Source: Bacillota bacterium (GTDB taxonomy: Bacteria > Bacillota > Clostridia > Christensenellales > Aristaeellaceae). From it: 15,176 bases of DNA. Numbering within the stretch: position 1 is the first letter of the stretch; every line of letters starts with the position of its first letter. Under the pieces are notes generated by a model. The model was given only the letters and a program-made list of their open reading frames with translations. It ran no database searches and had not been told where the DNA came from. Location: contig JAEWRJ010000165.1 in NCBI GenBank assembly GCA_023460055.1, positions 1 through 15,176 of the forward strand, given 5' to 3'. The position numbers and the translations under genes were made by a program. Positions 1-6,294 of the stretch are shown here, in pieces.

Positions 1-145
1 AAAGAATATTTTTGCATTTCAAGTATAGCCCATCCTGCGCGATAAGACAAGGCAGGCGACCGCGGGCAGTCCATTCATCCATGCAGGCGGACGGGAAAAC
101 ACCGGATGCCCGGGCTGTTTTTTTATGTAGAAAGCGCCATTCCCC

Positions 146-173
146 TTGCGGAATTTAATATTAGTTATATAAT
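146..173 (+). promoter_or_regulatory. Likely sigma-A promoter of the first secreted-protein gene
   Basis: The -10 hexamer TATAAT (168-173) is perfect. The -35 candidate TTGCGG (146-151) matches only the first three consensus bases and lies 16 bp upstream. The surrounding DNA is clearly more AT-rich than its flanks. Transcription would begin near 180, leaving a leader of about 70 nt before the start codon at 250. The -10 is convincing and the -35 is weak. Confidence 0.5.
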
Positions 174-249
174 AGACAAACCGCCATTGTACTGCCGGTT
201 CCCAGAGGAGCATGGCAGTACACAGCAGAAAAGAAAGGTTGGTTATCCT

Positions 250-786
250 ATGAAGAAACTGGTTTCCATCATCCTGTGTGTCCTGATGCTCGCGATGAGC
301 AGCTCTGTACTGGCCGAGAACGCGCTGACATTTGATCCCGCGGTCGTTGAGCAGTTGGGGCTGACCGGTGAATTTGTCGCTCTTGAAGACTTCGGCCTGC
401 AGTTTTATCTGCCCGGCGTCATGGCCGCGGCCGAGGTGACTCAGGAACAAGCCGAGCAGGGCACATACGCGCTGTTTATGACAGCAGACGGATCCTCGAT
501 GATGTCAATCGGCTACGGGCCTGCCGCCGACGCCCAGGGGAACGCGATCGCGGACCTGAACGCGCTGAGCGAGCTGTACACAAGCTCCGGCGCGGAAAAT
601 GTTGAAGCGGGCGAACTCAACGGCCTGCCCTGCCTCGGCTATGATCTGACCGAAGCCGGCGTGCGCGGCGTCGCATTCCTCATGGATGACGGCGCCCAGC
701 TGACCTTCAACTTCGCGCCCATGACTGACGAGAATTATCAAGCAGTCGCTATGGTGATCCTCAGCTCCATCATGCCGCTCGAATAA
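250..786 (+). CDS. Small secreted protein of unknown function
   Basis: The product is a predicted exported protein of 178 residues whose family I do not recognise. The N-terminus is a typical signal peptide: Lys-Lys at residues 2-3, a hydrophobic stretch to about residue 17, and a Val-Leu-Ala cleavage site followed by Glu-Asn at about residues 19-21. The mature part is acidic, about 155 residues, with a single cysteine near the middle (in GLPCLGY) and no lipobox, so it should be released or loosely wall-bound. The start at 250 is preferred over upstream in-frame codons because an AAGAAAGG ribosome site (231-238) and the signal peptide both fit it, and upstream codons would fall in the promoter. 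The gene stands alone between its own promoter and a strong terminator at 845. The alternation of short hydrophobic and polar stretches suggests a compact beta-rich domain, but no function can be claimed. Confidence 0.85.
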   Translation: MKKLVSIILCVLMLAMSSSVLAENALTFDPAVVEQLGLTGEFVALEDFGLQFYLPGVMAAAEVTQEQAEQGTYALFMTADGSSMMSIGYGPAADAQGNAIADLNALSELYTSSGAENVEAGELNGLPCLGYDLTEAGVRGVAFLMDDGAQLTFNFAPMTDENYQAVAMVILSSIMPLE

Positions 787-844
787 GCGCGCAGGTCACA
801 TTGACGCGTGACCCAATGATCCATCAGCCATAGAAAACACCCAC

Positions 845-871
845 GCTCCTGCCGGCCGGCAGGAGCTTTTT
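845..871 (+). terminator. Rho-independent terminator of the secreted-protein gene
   Basis: A perfect 9-bp stem (GCTCCTGCC at 845-853 with GGCAGGAGC at 858-866) closes a GGCC loop and is followed at once by five T residues (867-871). The whole hairpin is palindromic. It lies 58 bp after the stop codon. Confidence 0.9.
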
Positions 872-929
872 CATCTAAAAGATAAGCCCGATGACGCTTC
901 ACGCGGTTCACGGGCTGTGAAGAGATGTG

Positions 930-956
930 TTAAGGCACCGCTGTACGGTGTAAAAT
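930..956 (+). promoter_or_regulatory. Possible promoter with an inverted repeat in its spacer
   Basis: Upstream of the VOC gene, a TTAAGG-like -35 (930-935) and TAAAAT -10 (951-956) are separated by 15 bp. The spacer is exactly the interrupted palindrome CACCG-CTGTA-CGGTG (936-950). The hexamers are weak and the spacing is short, so this could be a regulated promoter or chance. Confidence 0.3.
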
Positions 957-1024
957 ACATCTGAGCCTTATAGAAATCACACCAGAACTGATCTCGCCCC
1001 ATCAACAGGCAAGGAGCGTGCGTT

Positions 1025-1459
1025 ATGATCACACCTTATCTTACCTTCAACGGAAACTGCAAGGAGGCCCTGGCCTTTTACCGCTCCGTCTTCCCCTGCG
1101 GTGAGCCGAGCGTCCTGCCCTATGGAGACTATATGCCGGAGGGATCCCCAACGCCGCCCGAGCTTCTGCGCGGCTGGGTGATGCATGCCGAGATGACCGT
1201 CTGCGGCACCAATGTATGGTTTGCCGATTCGGCCCAATCGCCCGAGAACAGCGGCCTGATCACGCTGTCCGCCATCGTGCCCACAGAGGGGGAGGCGATG
1301 GCCATATATGACGCGCTTTGCGCAGGCGGCACGGTCACGCTGCCGCCGACCGTCACCTTCTACAGCGTGTTTCACGCCGTAGTCAGGGACAGGTTCGGGG
1401 TGCCCTGGCAAATCGTCGCCGAGGAAGCGCCCATACAGGATGACACCATCATGGCTTGA
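1025..1459 (+). CDS. PhnB-like VOC (glyoxalase/bleomycin-resistance fold) protein
   Basis: This 144-residue protein belongs to the PhnB-like branch of the vicinal-oxygen-chelate superfamily (once annotated as 3-demethylubiquinone methyltransferase). The opening ITPYLTFNGNCKEALAFYRSVF is the usual first beta-alpha unit. VMHAEMTVCGTNVWFADS (about residues 56-73) is the second beta strand pair, and the C-terminal FGVPWQIV is the family ending. Length is normal. Members are small, usually dimeric cytosolic proteins; most have no established substrate, so none is assigned. The start is fixed by AAGGAG at 1011-1016, 8 nt upstream. The phosphatase-like gene follows 26 bp after the stop, so the two are probably co-transcribed. 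Family assignment is secure; biochemical role is unknown. Confidence 0.9.
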   Translation: MITPYLTFNGNCKEALAFYRSVFPCGEPSVLPYGDYMPEGSPTPPELLRGWVMHAEMTVCGTNVWFADSAQSPENSGLITLSAIVPTEGEAMAIYDALCAGGTVTLPPTVTFYSVFHAVVRDRFGVPWQIVAEEAPIQDDTIMA

Positions 1460-1485
1460 TGGTTGATGGAGGAAGGGGCATTCAG

Positions 1486-1815
1486 ATGAAGACCAGGATG
1501 CTGTTCGTCTGCACCGCCAATCACGACAGAAGCCCGACCGCCGAAATCATGTACCAGCGGTATCCCGGGCTTGAGGCAAAATCCACCGGTATATTCAGGC
1601 CGGAGAAAAAGGTAAGGGAAGGCCTCTTCTGGGCGGATGTGATCGTTGTGATGGAAGATGTTCACGAAAAGTACATCCGCGAGCACTTTGCGCAGGAATT
1701 GGGGGATAAGCCCGTTTTCGTGCTGGGCATAGAGGACCGCTACCGCTTCATGGAGGATGACCTGACAGACTTGATCGAGGAGAGGATGGAAGCGGTGCTG
1801 CAATCGATTTTCTAA
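1486..1815 (+). CDS. Small low-molecular-weight protein tyrosine phosphatase-like protein
   Basis: The product is a cytosolic protein of 109 residues. The start at 1486 is chosen because a purine-rich GGAGGAAGGGG ribosome site (1468-1478) precedes it; a TTG at 1456 and an ATG at 1459 lie upstream of that site. The N-terminal FVCTANHDRSPTAE places the phosphatase signature C-x5-R-S at Cys9, Arg15 and Ser16, followed by the helix that normally packs behind the P-loop. The protein is shorter than classical low-molecular-weight phosphatases (about 150 residues) and fits the compact predicted tyrosine-phosphatase family COG4551, including the ending GIEDRYRFMEDDLTDLIEERM, where other members have a similar (I)PDxYxFM(D)PEL motif. 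A general acid could be Glu or Asp in that segment (inference). The substrate is unknown. It probably shares the VOC gene's transcript, and no obvious terminator separates it from the convergent gene starting at 1838. Confidence 0.82.
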   Translation: MKTRMLFVCTANHDRSPTAEIMYQRYPGLEAKSTGIFRPEKKVREGLFWADVIVVMEDVHEKYIREHFAQELGDKPVFVLGIEDRYRFMEDDLTDLIEERMEAVLQSIF

Positions 1816-1837
1816 AGCTCCGCTCCCCCGCTAGGTT

Positions 1838-2449
1838 TCATTCCCCCAGATAAACAAATCCCCCGCTGCGCTTGGTCGTCTCCAGCCACAGGCCGATATC
1901 CAGCTTCAGCAGCTGCCCGTTATCGGCTGCGGTGGCTGTCAAGCTGTCCCCTTCATGATCCATGGCGATCAGGCTGACCCAGTGCCAGCTTTCCAGCCCG
2001 TGAAGCGCGCCGTGATCGAGGTTCAAAAAGGCAATGGGCGAATCCGCCTCGAAGGCCTGCCTGAAAAAATCGGCCGTCCGCTGAATCGAGGGGCGCTCAC
2101 GTTCGTCGGCGGGCACATCCAGCACCCGGCAGCGCAGGGGGCTCTTCAGTTCACTCAGCAGCTTATCCATGCCCTCGCGGAACAGCTCCGTGCTGTTGAG
2201 CCCAAAGACGCCGGGGGTGACATACTCCCAGACCCATTCCATCACGCCCTGCATCTCCTGCTTGTTCCCGCCGGCCCTGGTCAGAAATGCCCTATCCTTC
2301 ATATAACGCAGGATGTTGGAGGCAGTGGTCGGCCCGCAGCCGGCCTTGCGCCGCCAAATGGAGGAAAACCAATCCTGATCAGCCCCGTGGAACAGCCGAT
2401 CTTCGGCGGAAATGGTCAATCCCTGTATATCTTTAATGCTCGCCTGCAT
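1838..2449 (-). CDS. C39/papain-like cysteine peptidase candidate, cytosolic
   Basis: The protein has 203 residues and no signal peptide or membrane segment. Three motifs in the right order suggest a papain-fold (C39-like) active site: AGCGPTTASNIL with Cys38 at the start of a helix, WHWVSLIAM with His156 starting a strand, and TAADNGQ with Asp176 in the next strand. This Cys-His-Asp order and the GCGPT context are typical of C39-like peptidases and related transglutaminase-like folds. Between Cys and His lie about 115 mostly helical residues, with an aromatic segment VMEWVWEYVTPG at about 69-80. The start at 2449 has a GGGAG ribosome site 5-10 nt upstream. A TACAAT -10 candidate on the minus strand lies at 2506-2511. 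There is no neighbouring leader peptide, ABC exporter or partner gene to explain the substrate. It may be a housekeeping peptidase or deamidase, or an inactive family member; the fold is an inference from motifs. Confidence 0.7.
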   Translation of the reverse strand: MQASIKDIQGLTISAEDRLFHGADQDWFSSIWRRKAGCGPTTASNILRYMKDRAFLTRAGGNKQEMQGVMEWVWEYVTPGVFGLNSTELFREGMDKLLSELKSPLRCRVLDVPADERERPSIQRTADFFRQAFEADSPIAFLNLDHGALHGLESWHWVSLIAMDHEGDSLTATAADNGQLLKLDIGLWLETTKRSGGFVYLGE

Positions 2450-2558
2450 GTGATCGCTCCCTTCGCGCCGATTCCGCTGAAAACGGCACGTTTTGAATAT
2501 ACCCTATTGTATCATCGGGTACCGCATATGAATAAGTTGTAAAAATCCAAACATAAGT

Positions 2559-2587
2559 TTGACACAATATGAAGCCTTCGCTACAAT
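2559..2587 (+). promoter_or_regulatory. Strong sigma-A promoter of the uppP operon
   Basis: A perfect -35 TTGACA (2559-2564) and a -10 TACAAT (2582-2587, five of six) are separated by exactly 17 bp. Transcription should start near 2594, giving a leader of about 43 nt that contains the small hairpin at 2600-2616. Confidence 0.85.
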
Positions 2588-2599
2588 GAAACCCTGTCG

Positions 2600-2616
2600 G
2601 GCGGCTTCAGGCCGCC
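2600..2616 (+). promoter_or_regulatory. Small GC hairpin in the uppP leader
   Basis: GGCGGC (2600-2605) pairs with GCCGCC (2611-2616) around a TTCAG loop. It lies at the very 5' end of the predicted transcript and just before the ribosome site (AAAGGA near 2622), with no T run, so it is not a terminator. A 5'-end stabilising hairpin is the simplest reading. A similar hairpin, CGCGGC-CTTCA-GCCGCG, occurs at 15041-15057. Confidence 0.5.
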
Positions 2617-2636
2617 GATTGAAAGGACGCTCGAAC

Positions 2637-3494
2637 ATGCAGACGATTTTTTCCGCCATCATGGGCATCGTACAGGGTTTAACGGAGTTTTTGCCGGTTT
2701 CCTCAAGCGGCCACCTGCTGGTGGCGGAAAAACTGCTGGGGCTCCTGGGTTACCAGGCGGAAAATAATTCTCTGGCACTGGGCGTCATGCTGCACATGGG
2801 CACGCTGATCGCCGTGGCTGTCATCTTCTGGAAGGATTGGATAGATATGCTGCTGCATCCGGTCAAGAACCGCACCCTGCTGCTGCTATTCATCGCCTCC
2901 ATCCCAGCACTCATTCTGGTCCTTCTGCTGGGCGACCGGATCGACGGGCTGTTCACAGGCTGGTTCCTGGGCATCAGCTTCTTGATCACGGCCTTCTTCC
3001 TCGTACTGGTCGAGCGCCTGAGCGGCGGCAAGGGCCGCCACAGCCAACGTAAGGATGAGGTGCAGCTGCCCCAGGCCATTACCATGGGCCTGTTTCAGGG
3101 CATCGCGCTGCTGCCGGGCGTCAGCCGCAGCGGCTCCACCCTGCTGGGCGGCGTCGCCGGCGGCCTCAGCCGCAAAACGGCGGCCAAGTTCAGCTTCATG
3201 ATGAGCGCGCCCGCCATCCTGGGCAGCTTCGTGATGGAAGCCAAGGACGCGATGGAGCAGGGCGGCCTGTCCTCCCTGATCAACACGCAGGCGCTGGTGG
3301 GCATGGCTTTCGCTGGTGTCAGCGGCTTTCTCGCCATCCGCTACATGCTCAAATTGATTGAGCGCATCTCATTTTACAAGTTTGCCTTGTATGTACTGGC
3401 CGTAGGAATCGCTGTGATCATCATGCAGCTGACAGGCTTTGCCGGTTTCCCGCCGATCGCCTTCCCTGACGCGGCCATTGTTCCTGCGGGCTGA
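2637..3494 (+). CDS. uppP: Undecaprenyl-diphosphatase UppP (BacA)
   Basis: UppP removes one phosphate from undecaprenyl diphosphate, regenerating the lipid carrier for peptidoglycan and other wall polymers; it also gives low-level bacitracin resistance when abundant. The protein has 285 residues and is a polytopic membrane protein. The two family motifs are present: GIVQGLTEFLPVSSSGHLL (about 10-28, with Glu17, Ser23 and His26) and LPGVSRSGSTLLGG (about 159-172, with Arg164), which form the active site on the outer face. Hydrophobic segments alternate across the whole length (for example 49-65, 81-98, 110-125, 216-235 and 249-266). The start at 2637 has AAAGGA upstream. A start at 2559 is rejected because it lies inside the -35 box. 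The L,D-transpeptidase gene starts 15 bp after the stop, so the two form an operon. Confidence 0.97.
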   Translation: MQTIFSAIMGIVQGLTEFLPVSSSGHLLVAEKLLGLLGYQAENNSLALGVMLHMGTLIAVAVIFWKDWIDMLLHPVKNRTLLLLFIASIPALILVLLLGDRIDGLFTGWFLGISFLITAFFLVLVERLSGGKGRHSQRKDEVQLPQAITMGLFQGIALLPGVSRSGSTLLGGVAGGLSRKTAAKFSFMMSAPAILGSFVMEAKDAMEQGGLSSLINTQALVGMAFAGVSGFLAIRYMLKLIERISFYKFALYVLAVGIAVIIMQLTGFAGFPPIAFPDAAIVPAG

Positions 3495-3509
3495 TAAGGA
3501 GTTTTACCC

Positions 3510-4643
3510 ATGATGACGCTAAAGCGCCTCTCTTCCCTGTTCTTTGCCCTGATGCTGTTGATCCCGCTGGGAGCGCCTGCCGAATCCATCAGCGCGGTCA
3601 CAGCGGCCGATGCCGTAAATGAGTCCGCCATCATCCCCGGCACCGTCACCACGGGCACCCCCGGCAGCTACTGGGAAACCCCCATGGATATTACGGATGA
3701 GGCCGCTGTCTGGGCCATGCTGACCGCCCCGATCACGGTGGTGAAGGGGGACCAGAAAAAGCAGACCTACCTCTATAAGGAGCCCGATAAGAATTCCGAG
3801 CGCGTGGCCGATATCACCTTTGATTCACAGGGTCTGCACGTGCTGGAAACGCGCAGTGACGGCTGGACCCTGGTGGAAGCCTATTCCAGTTCCTTCCACG
3901 ACTCGAAGATCAAGGCGTGGAATCAGCTGACGCAGGGCTATATCCGCACCGATATGCTGCAGGAAAAGAAGGTCAGCCAGAAGTACGGCCTGGTGGTCGA
4001 CAAGCTGACCCAGAAGCTCTATATCTTTGAAGACGGCAAGCTCTACGACACCCTGGAGGTATCCACCGGCCTTGTCAATGACAAGCAGCCCTACAACGAG
4101 ACCCGCAGCGGCGAGTTTTTGATCGTCAGCCCGGTGGGCGATTTTGTCAGCGATAACATGGTGGGCGAGCTGGCGCTGCGCTTTAACGACGGCGATTTTA
4201 TCCACATGGTGCCCTACATCAAGCGGGGCGACAACAAGAATTACGACTATACCGAAAAGGCGCTGGGCACCCGGGCCAGCCATGGCTGCATCCGCGTCCA
4301 GCGCAAGCGCACCCCCAAAGGTACCAGCATGCGCTGGCTGTGGGATACCCTGCGCAAGAAGCCGCACATGGGATCGGTGCGCGTCGTGATATGGGAAGAC
4401 GTGCAGGGCCGGCAGCTGCCCATCCCCCAGCCGGATCTGCCGCTGTACTACAACACAAACGGCGGCCAGAACTATCACGCCGCCGATGTCTGCTTCGGCG
4501 TGCGCGACAAATACCTGCCGCTGGCGAGTTTTACCTACGCGGAGCTTGATACAGGCGACTATGCCCGCCTGACGCCCTGCCCTTACTGCTTCCCTCCCAA
4601 ACGGGTCGCGGAGATTGAAGAGATCAACGCGAAATACAGATAG
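3510..4643 (+). CDS. Exported L,D-transpeptidase (YkuD) with C-terminal Cys/His motif
   Basis: The protein has 377 residues. L,D-transpeptidases make 3-3 cross-links or attach proteins in peptidoglycan outside the membrane. A signal peptide spans about 1-24 (LGAPA then ESIS). An SH3-like segment follows at about 73-155 (TVVKGDQKKQTYLYKEPDK...GWTLVEAY...GYIRTDML). The YkuD catalytic domain runs at about 157-296: YGLVVDKLTQKLYIF opens it, FIHMVPY supplies His232, and ASHGCIRVQ supplies His258, the catalytic Cys260 and Arg262. After a proline-rich linker (302-311), residues 312-363 hold an unusual module YYNTNGGQNYHAADVC...CPYCFPP with His323, Cys328, Cys357 and Cys360, resembling the small Cys/His-binding motif found at the ends of some secreted nucleases. 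The start at 3510 has AAGGAG at 3496-3501. Tandem ATG codons make 3513 an alternative. It is the second gene of the uppP operon. Confidence 0.93.
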   Translation: MMTLKRLSSLFFALMLLIPLGAPAESISAVTAADAVNESAIIPGTVTTGTPGSYWETPMDITDEAAVWAMLTAPITVVKGDQKKQTYLYKEPDKNSERVADITFDSQGLHVLETRSDGWTLVEAYSSSFHDSKIKAWNQLTQGYIRTDMLQEKKVSQKYGLVVDKLTQKLYIFEDGKLYDTLEVSTGLVNDKQPYNETRSGEFLIVSPVGDFVSDNMVGELALRFNDGDFIHMVPYIKRGDNKNYDYTEKALGTRASHGCIRVQRKRTPKGTSMRWLWDTLRKKPHMGSVRVVIWEDVQGRQLPIPQPDLPLYYNTNGGQNYHAADVCFGVRDKYLPLASFTYAELDTGDYARLTPCPYCFPPKRVAEIEEINAKYR

Positions 4644-4682
4644 ATCAAAACGGCGGCCCCGCAAGGGGCCGCCGTTTTGATC
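4643..4682. terminator. Bidirectional terminator, 18-bp perfect stem
   Basis: The arms 4643-4660 and 4665-4682 are perfectly complementary (18 bp) around a GCAA loop. The stem base is GATCAAAA/TTTTGATC, so either strand ends in a T-rich arm. It directly follows the L,D-transpeptidase stop and also sits 15 bp beyond the end of the minus-strand ORF at 4698, so it likely serves both converging transcripts. Confidence 0.92.
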
Positions 4683-4697
4683 AAGGGTCAAGGCGTA

Positions 4698-4805
4698 TCA
4701 GTTGCCGGTGTTCAGCGCGTCCCAGTACACCAGGCTGGCCACGATCTGCCCCACAACCTCAGCATCGGTTTCAGCTGTATCGTTCAATCTATGGTTCAGT
4801 TTCAT
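4698..4805 (-). CDS. Possible 35-codon small ORF or gene remnant downstream of the kinase
   Basis: Reading the minus strand from ATG at 4805 to TGA at 4698 gives a 35-residue peptide that begins MKLNHRLNDTAE and ends VYWDALNTGN. Its second half has a natural amphipathic pattern and G/C-rich third codon positions like real genes nearby. The ribosome site is poor (CAGGG at about 6-10 nt). The frame is continuous upstream to 4869, where it meets the TGA stop of the sugar kinase, so it is in phase with the kinase with one stop between. It lies between the kinase and the shared terminator. It could be a small protein, the decayed 3' end of a lost gene, or an extension once fused to the kinase. I do not recognise the sequence. 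Confidence 0.3.
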   Translation of the reverse strand: MKLNHRLNDTAETDAEVVGQIVASLVYWDALNTGN

Positions 4806-4868
4806 ATACCCTGAGCGCCGCGTCTCAAACCCCTGATGAAATAAAGCGCTTGGGCAACCCTTCCCGCC

Positions 4869-5930
4869 TCATGGCTTGATTTGCATGTCACACCACTTGT
4901 CTTCCATATCCTCAACCAGCTTGAACTGTGTCCTGCATCTGTCCAGGTTATGCCCCTCGCGGTGGATGCGGAAATAGGTGTCGCCGCTGAGATAATCAGT
5001 CAAAAAGCGCACGCCGCACTCCAGCGTCATCAGCTTGGCCCCCACAGGCAGAGCAGTGATTTCTTCATCCCGCAAGCTGTCTCCGCAGGCGGCAAGGAAG
5101 GCATCCTTGTAAGCGCGGTACATCTCAAGCGACATGGATACCCGATCCAGATCACGCTCATCCTCGGCCGCCGTGGACGCGCCGAAGCGGATGGAATCCC
5201 CAAAGTCATTGGCGCACAGGCCGGGCATCACGGTATCCAGGTCGATCACGCAGAGGCCTTTGCGGGTCGCGCTGTCAAAGAGCACATTGTTCAGCTTGGT
5301 ATCGTTGTGCGTCACCCGAAGCGGCAAAAGACCGGCGCGCAGCTTGTCCATCAGAAGAGCGGCATCCTGTTCGCGCGCGAGGGCAAAATTGATCTCATCC
5401 CGCACACCCGCGGCCCTGCCCATCACGTCCTGCCGGATGGCCTCACGCATAGCCAAATAGCGCTTGGGCGTATCATGAAAATGGGGGATAGTTTCCGACA
5501 GATTGGCCGCCGGAAAATCCGACAGCTGCTGCTGGAAGCGTCCGAAGGCAGCGGCACTCTGTGCAAAATCCTCCGCGGTTTCAGGCGCTTCAAGGCTGAG
5601 GCTGCCGGTGACGAAGTCGTAGACCCGAAAGTACTGTCCATCCTGTTCAACGAAGCTGCCGCCGCCTCGCGCCGGCACAATGGTCAGCACGCGGCGGGGA
5701 TCGCTTTCCCTCTTCCGCAGGTGGGCAGTGACAGCCTCGATGTTCTTCATCAGGGCCGGCACATCCCGGAAAATACGGCTGTTGATCTTCTGCAGAATAT
5801 AATCACGGCCTGCGTCTGTTTTAACCAAATAGGTCTCATTGATATGCCCCTTGCCGTAGGGCTCGCAGCTGAGAGCCCTGCCCTTCATCTCAAACGCGCC
5901 GGCCGGTACAGCGTTGGAATCCAAGTACAT
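4869..5930 (-). CDS. APH-fold sugar kinase, N-acetylhexosamine 1-kinase-like
   Basis: This 353-residue cytosolic protein belongs to the aminoglycoside phosphotransferase/choline kinase superfamily. YGKGHINETYLV (about 25-36) is the nucleotide-binding loop region, and DYILQKIN (43-50) supplies the ATP-site lysine. VTHNDTKLNNVLFD carries the catalytic loop with His208, Asp210 and Asn215. CVIDLDTVMPG supplies the metal-binding Asp230 (or 232), and NDFGDSIRFGA follows. The combination HNDTKLNNVLFD plus IDLDTVMPG...DFGDSIRF is characteristic of N-acetylhexosamine 1-kinases (NahK/LnpB type), which phosphorylate the anomeric hydroxyl of GlcNAc or GalNAc. Length fits the family (about 360). The start at 5930 is chosen because GGAGG lies 7 nt upstream (5938-5942); an upstream ATG at 5975 would add a Cys-rich tail with no ribosome site. 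No lacto-N-biose phosphorylase or sugar transporter is nearby, so the substrate is an inference. Confidence 0.85.
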   Translation of the reverse strand: MYLDSNAVPAGAFEMKGRALSCEPYGKGHINETYLVKTDAGRDYILQKINSRIFRDVPALMKNIEAVTAHLRKRESDPRRVLTIVPARGGGSFVEQDGQYFRVYDFVTGSLSLEAPETAEDFAQSAAAFGRFQQQLSDFPAANLSETIPHFHDTPKRYLAMREAIRQDVMGRAAGVRDEINFALAREQDAALLMDKLRAGLLPLRVTHNDTKLNNVLFDSATRKGLCVIDLDTVMPGLCANDFGDSIRFGASTAAEDERDLDRVSMSLEMYRAYKDAFLAACGDSLRDEEITALPVGAKLMTLECGVRFLTDYLSGDTYFRIHREGHNLDRCRTQFKLVEDMEDKWCDMQIKP

Positions 5931-6025
5931 ACCCTGCCCTCCAAATACTTTGATGCAGCAGCAGCGCCGCAACACTCATCTCGCTATTATGCCTATTTTA
6001 CACCATCCGGGCTTGTTTTGCATTG

Positions 6026-6191
6026 ATTATACTGATGAGGAACTTTAACGCATCCAAATCGTTGAGTAATTTTGACTCCGCGCAAGGAGCGGGAGCGCAG
6101 GCGTAGCAGCGCTACGTCAAGCTGCCGGCGACATAGCGCCGAGTCAAAAGGACCAACGCGACGATGCGTTAAAGTTCTGAATCAGTATTAT
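6026..6191. repeat. Nested palindromic element (MITE- or REP-like), about 166 bp
   Basis: Most of the 394-bp gap between the kinase and argG is one large imperfect inverted repeat. The outer arms pair as ATACTGAT (6029-6036) with ATCAGTAT (6181-6188), and as a perfect 15-nt arm GAACTTTAACGCATC (6040-6054) with its complement at 6163-6177. Further in are CGTTG/CAACG (6060-6064 with 6154-6158), TTTTGACTC/GAGTCAAAA (6070-6078 with 6141-6149) and GCGC/GCGC (6080-6083 with 6136-6139). At the centre is CGTAGC-AGC-GCTACG (6102-6116). No credible gene lies inside it; the open frames are by-products of the GC-rich arms. This shape suits a non-autonomous mobile element or an extragenic palindromic repeat. 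A direct-repeat target duplication is not obvious. Confidence 0.75.
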
Positions 6192-6265
6192 TCATACCGT
6201 GATATGCCGTCCCTCCGTGGCTTCATCATACCCAATTCTTATTTACAATATTGGTCCCATCCCGC

Positions 6266-6294
6266 TTGACAGAAGCAGTTGAATGTATAATAAT
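6266..6294 (+). promoter_or_regulatory. Promoter of argGH
   Basis: A perfect -35 TTGACA occupies 6266-6271. With a 17-bp spacer the -10 is AATAAT (6289-6294, five of six). A perfect TATAAT at 6286-6291 overlaps it but would leave only 14 bp. Either way the start is near 6300, about 25 nt before the argG start codon. The -10 region is covered by the ArgR-type operator at 6284-6299. Confidence 0.75.

Noticed and set aside
63..124. Seven T residues at 118-124 after a GC-rich palindrome (GCCCGGGC, 108-115), resembling a terminator for a gene upstream of the window.
   Set aside because: No stable hairpin directly before the T run: the only longer pairing (63-68 with 107-112) leaves a very large loop. 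No upstream gene is visible to support it.
1..145. A partial gene end at the left edge.
   Set aside because: Two plus-strand frames stop early, and the third stays open for about 50 codons but shows no recognisable sequence or coding bias. Nothing supported is seen in this stretch before the promoter at 146.
4881..6026. A long open frame of about 380 codons on the plus strand across the kinase gene.
   Set aside because: It is antisense to a gene with clear APH catalytic motifs. Its sequence has no recognisable features and no ribosome site; it arises from high GC.
6178..6194. TGAAT...ATTCA near the end of the palindromic element as a further ARG box.
   Set aside because: The half-sites are 7 bp apart rather than 4, so it does not fit the ArgR site; it is part of the element's outer arm.
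6072..6269. A 65-codon frame inside the palindromic element.
   Set aside because: It is created by the inverted-repeat arms, is Arg/Ser-rich, and has no credible start context.
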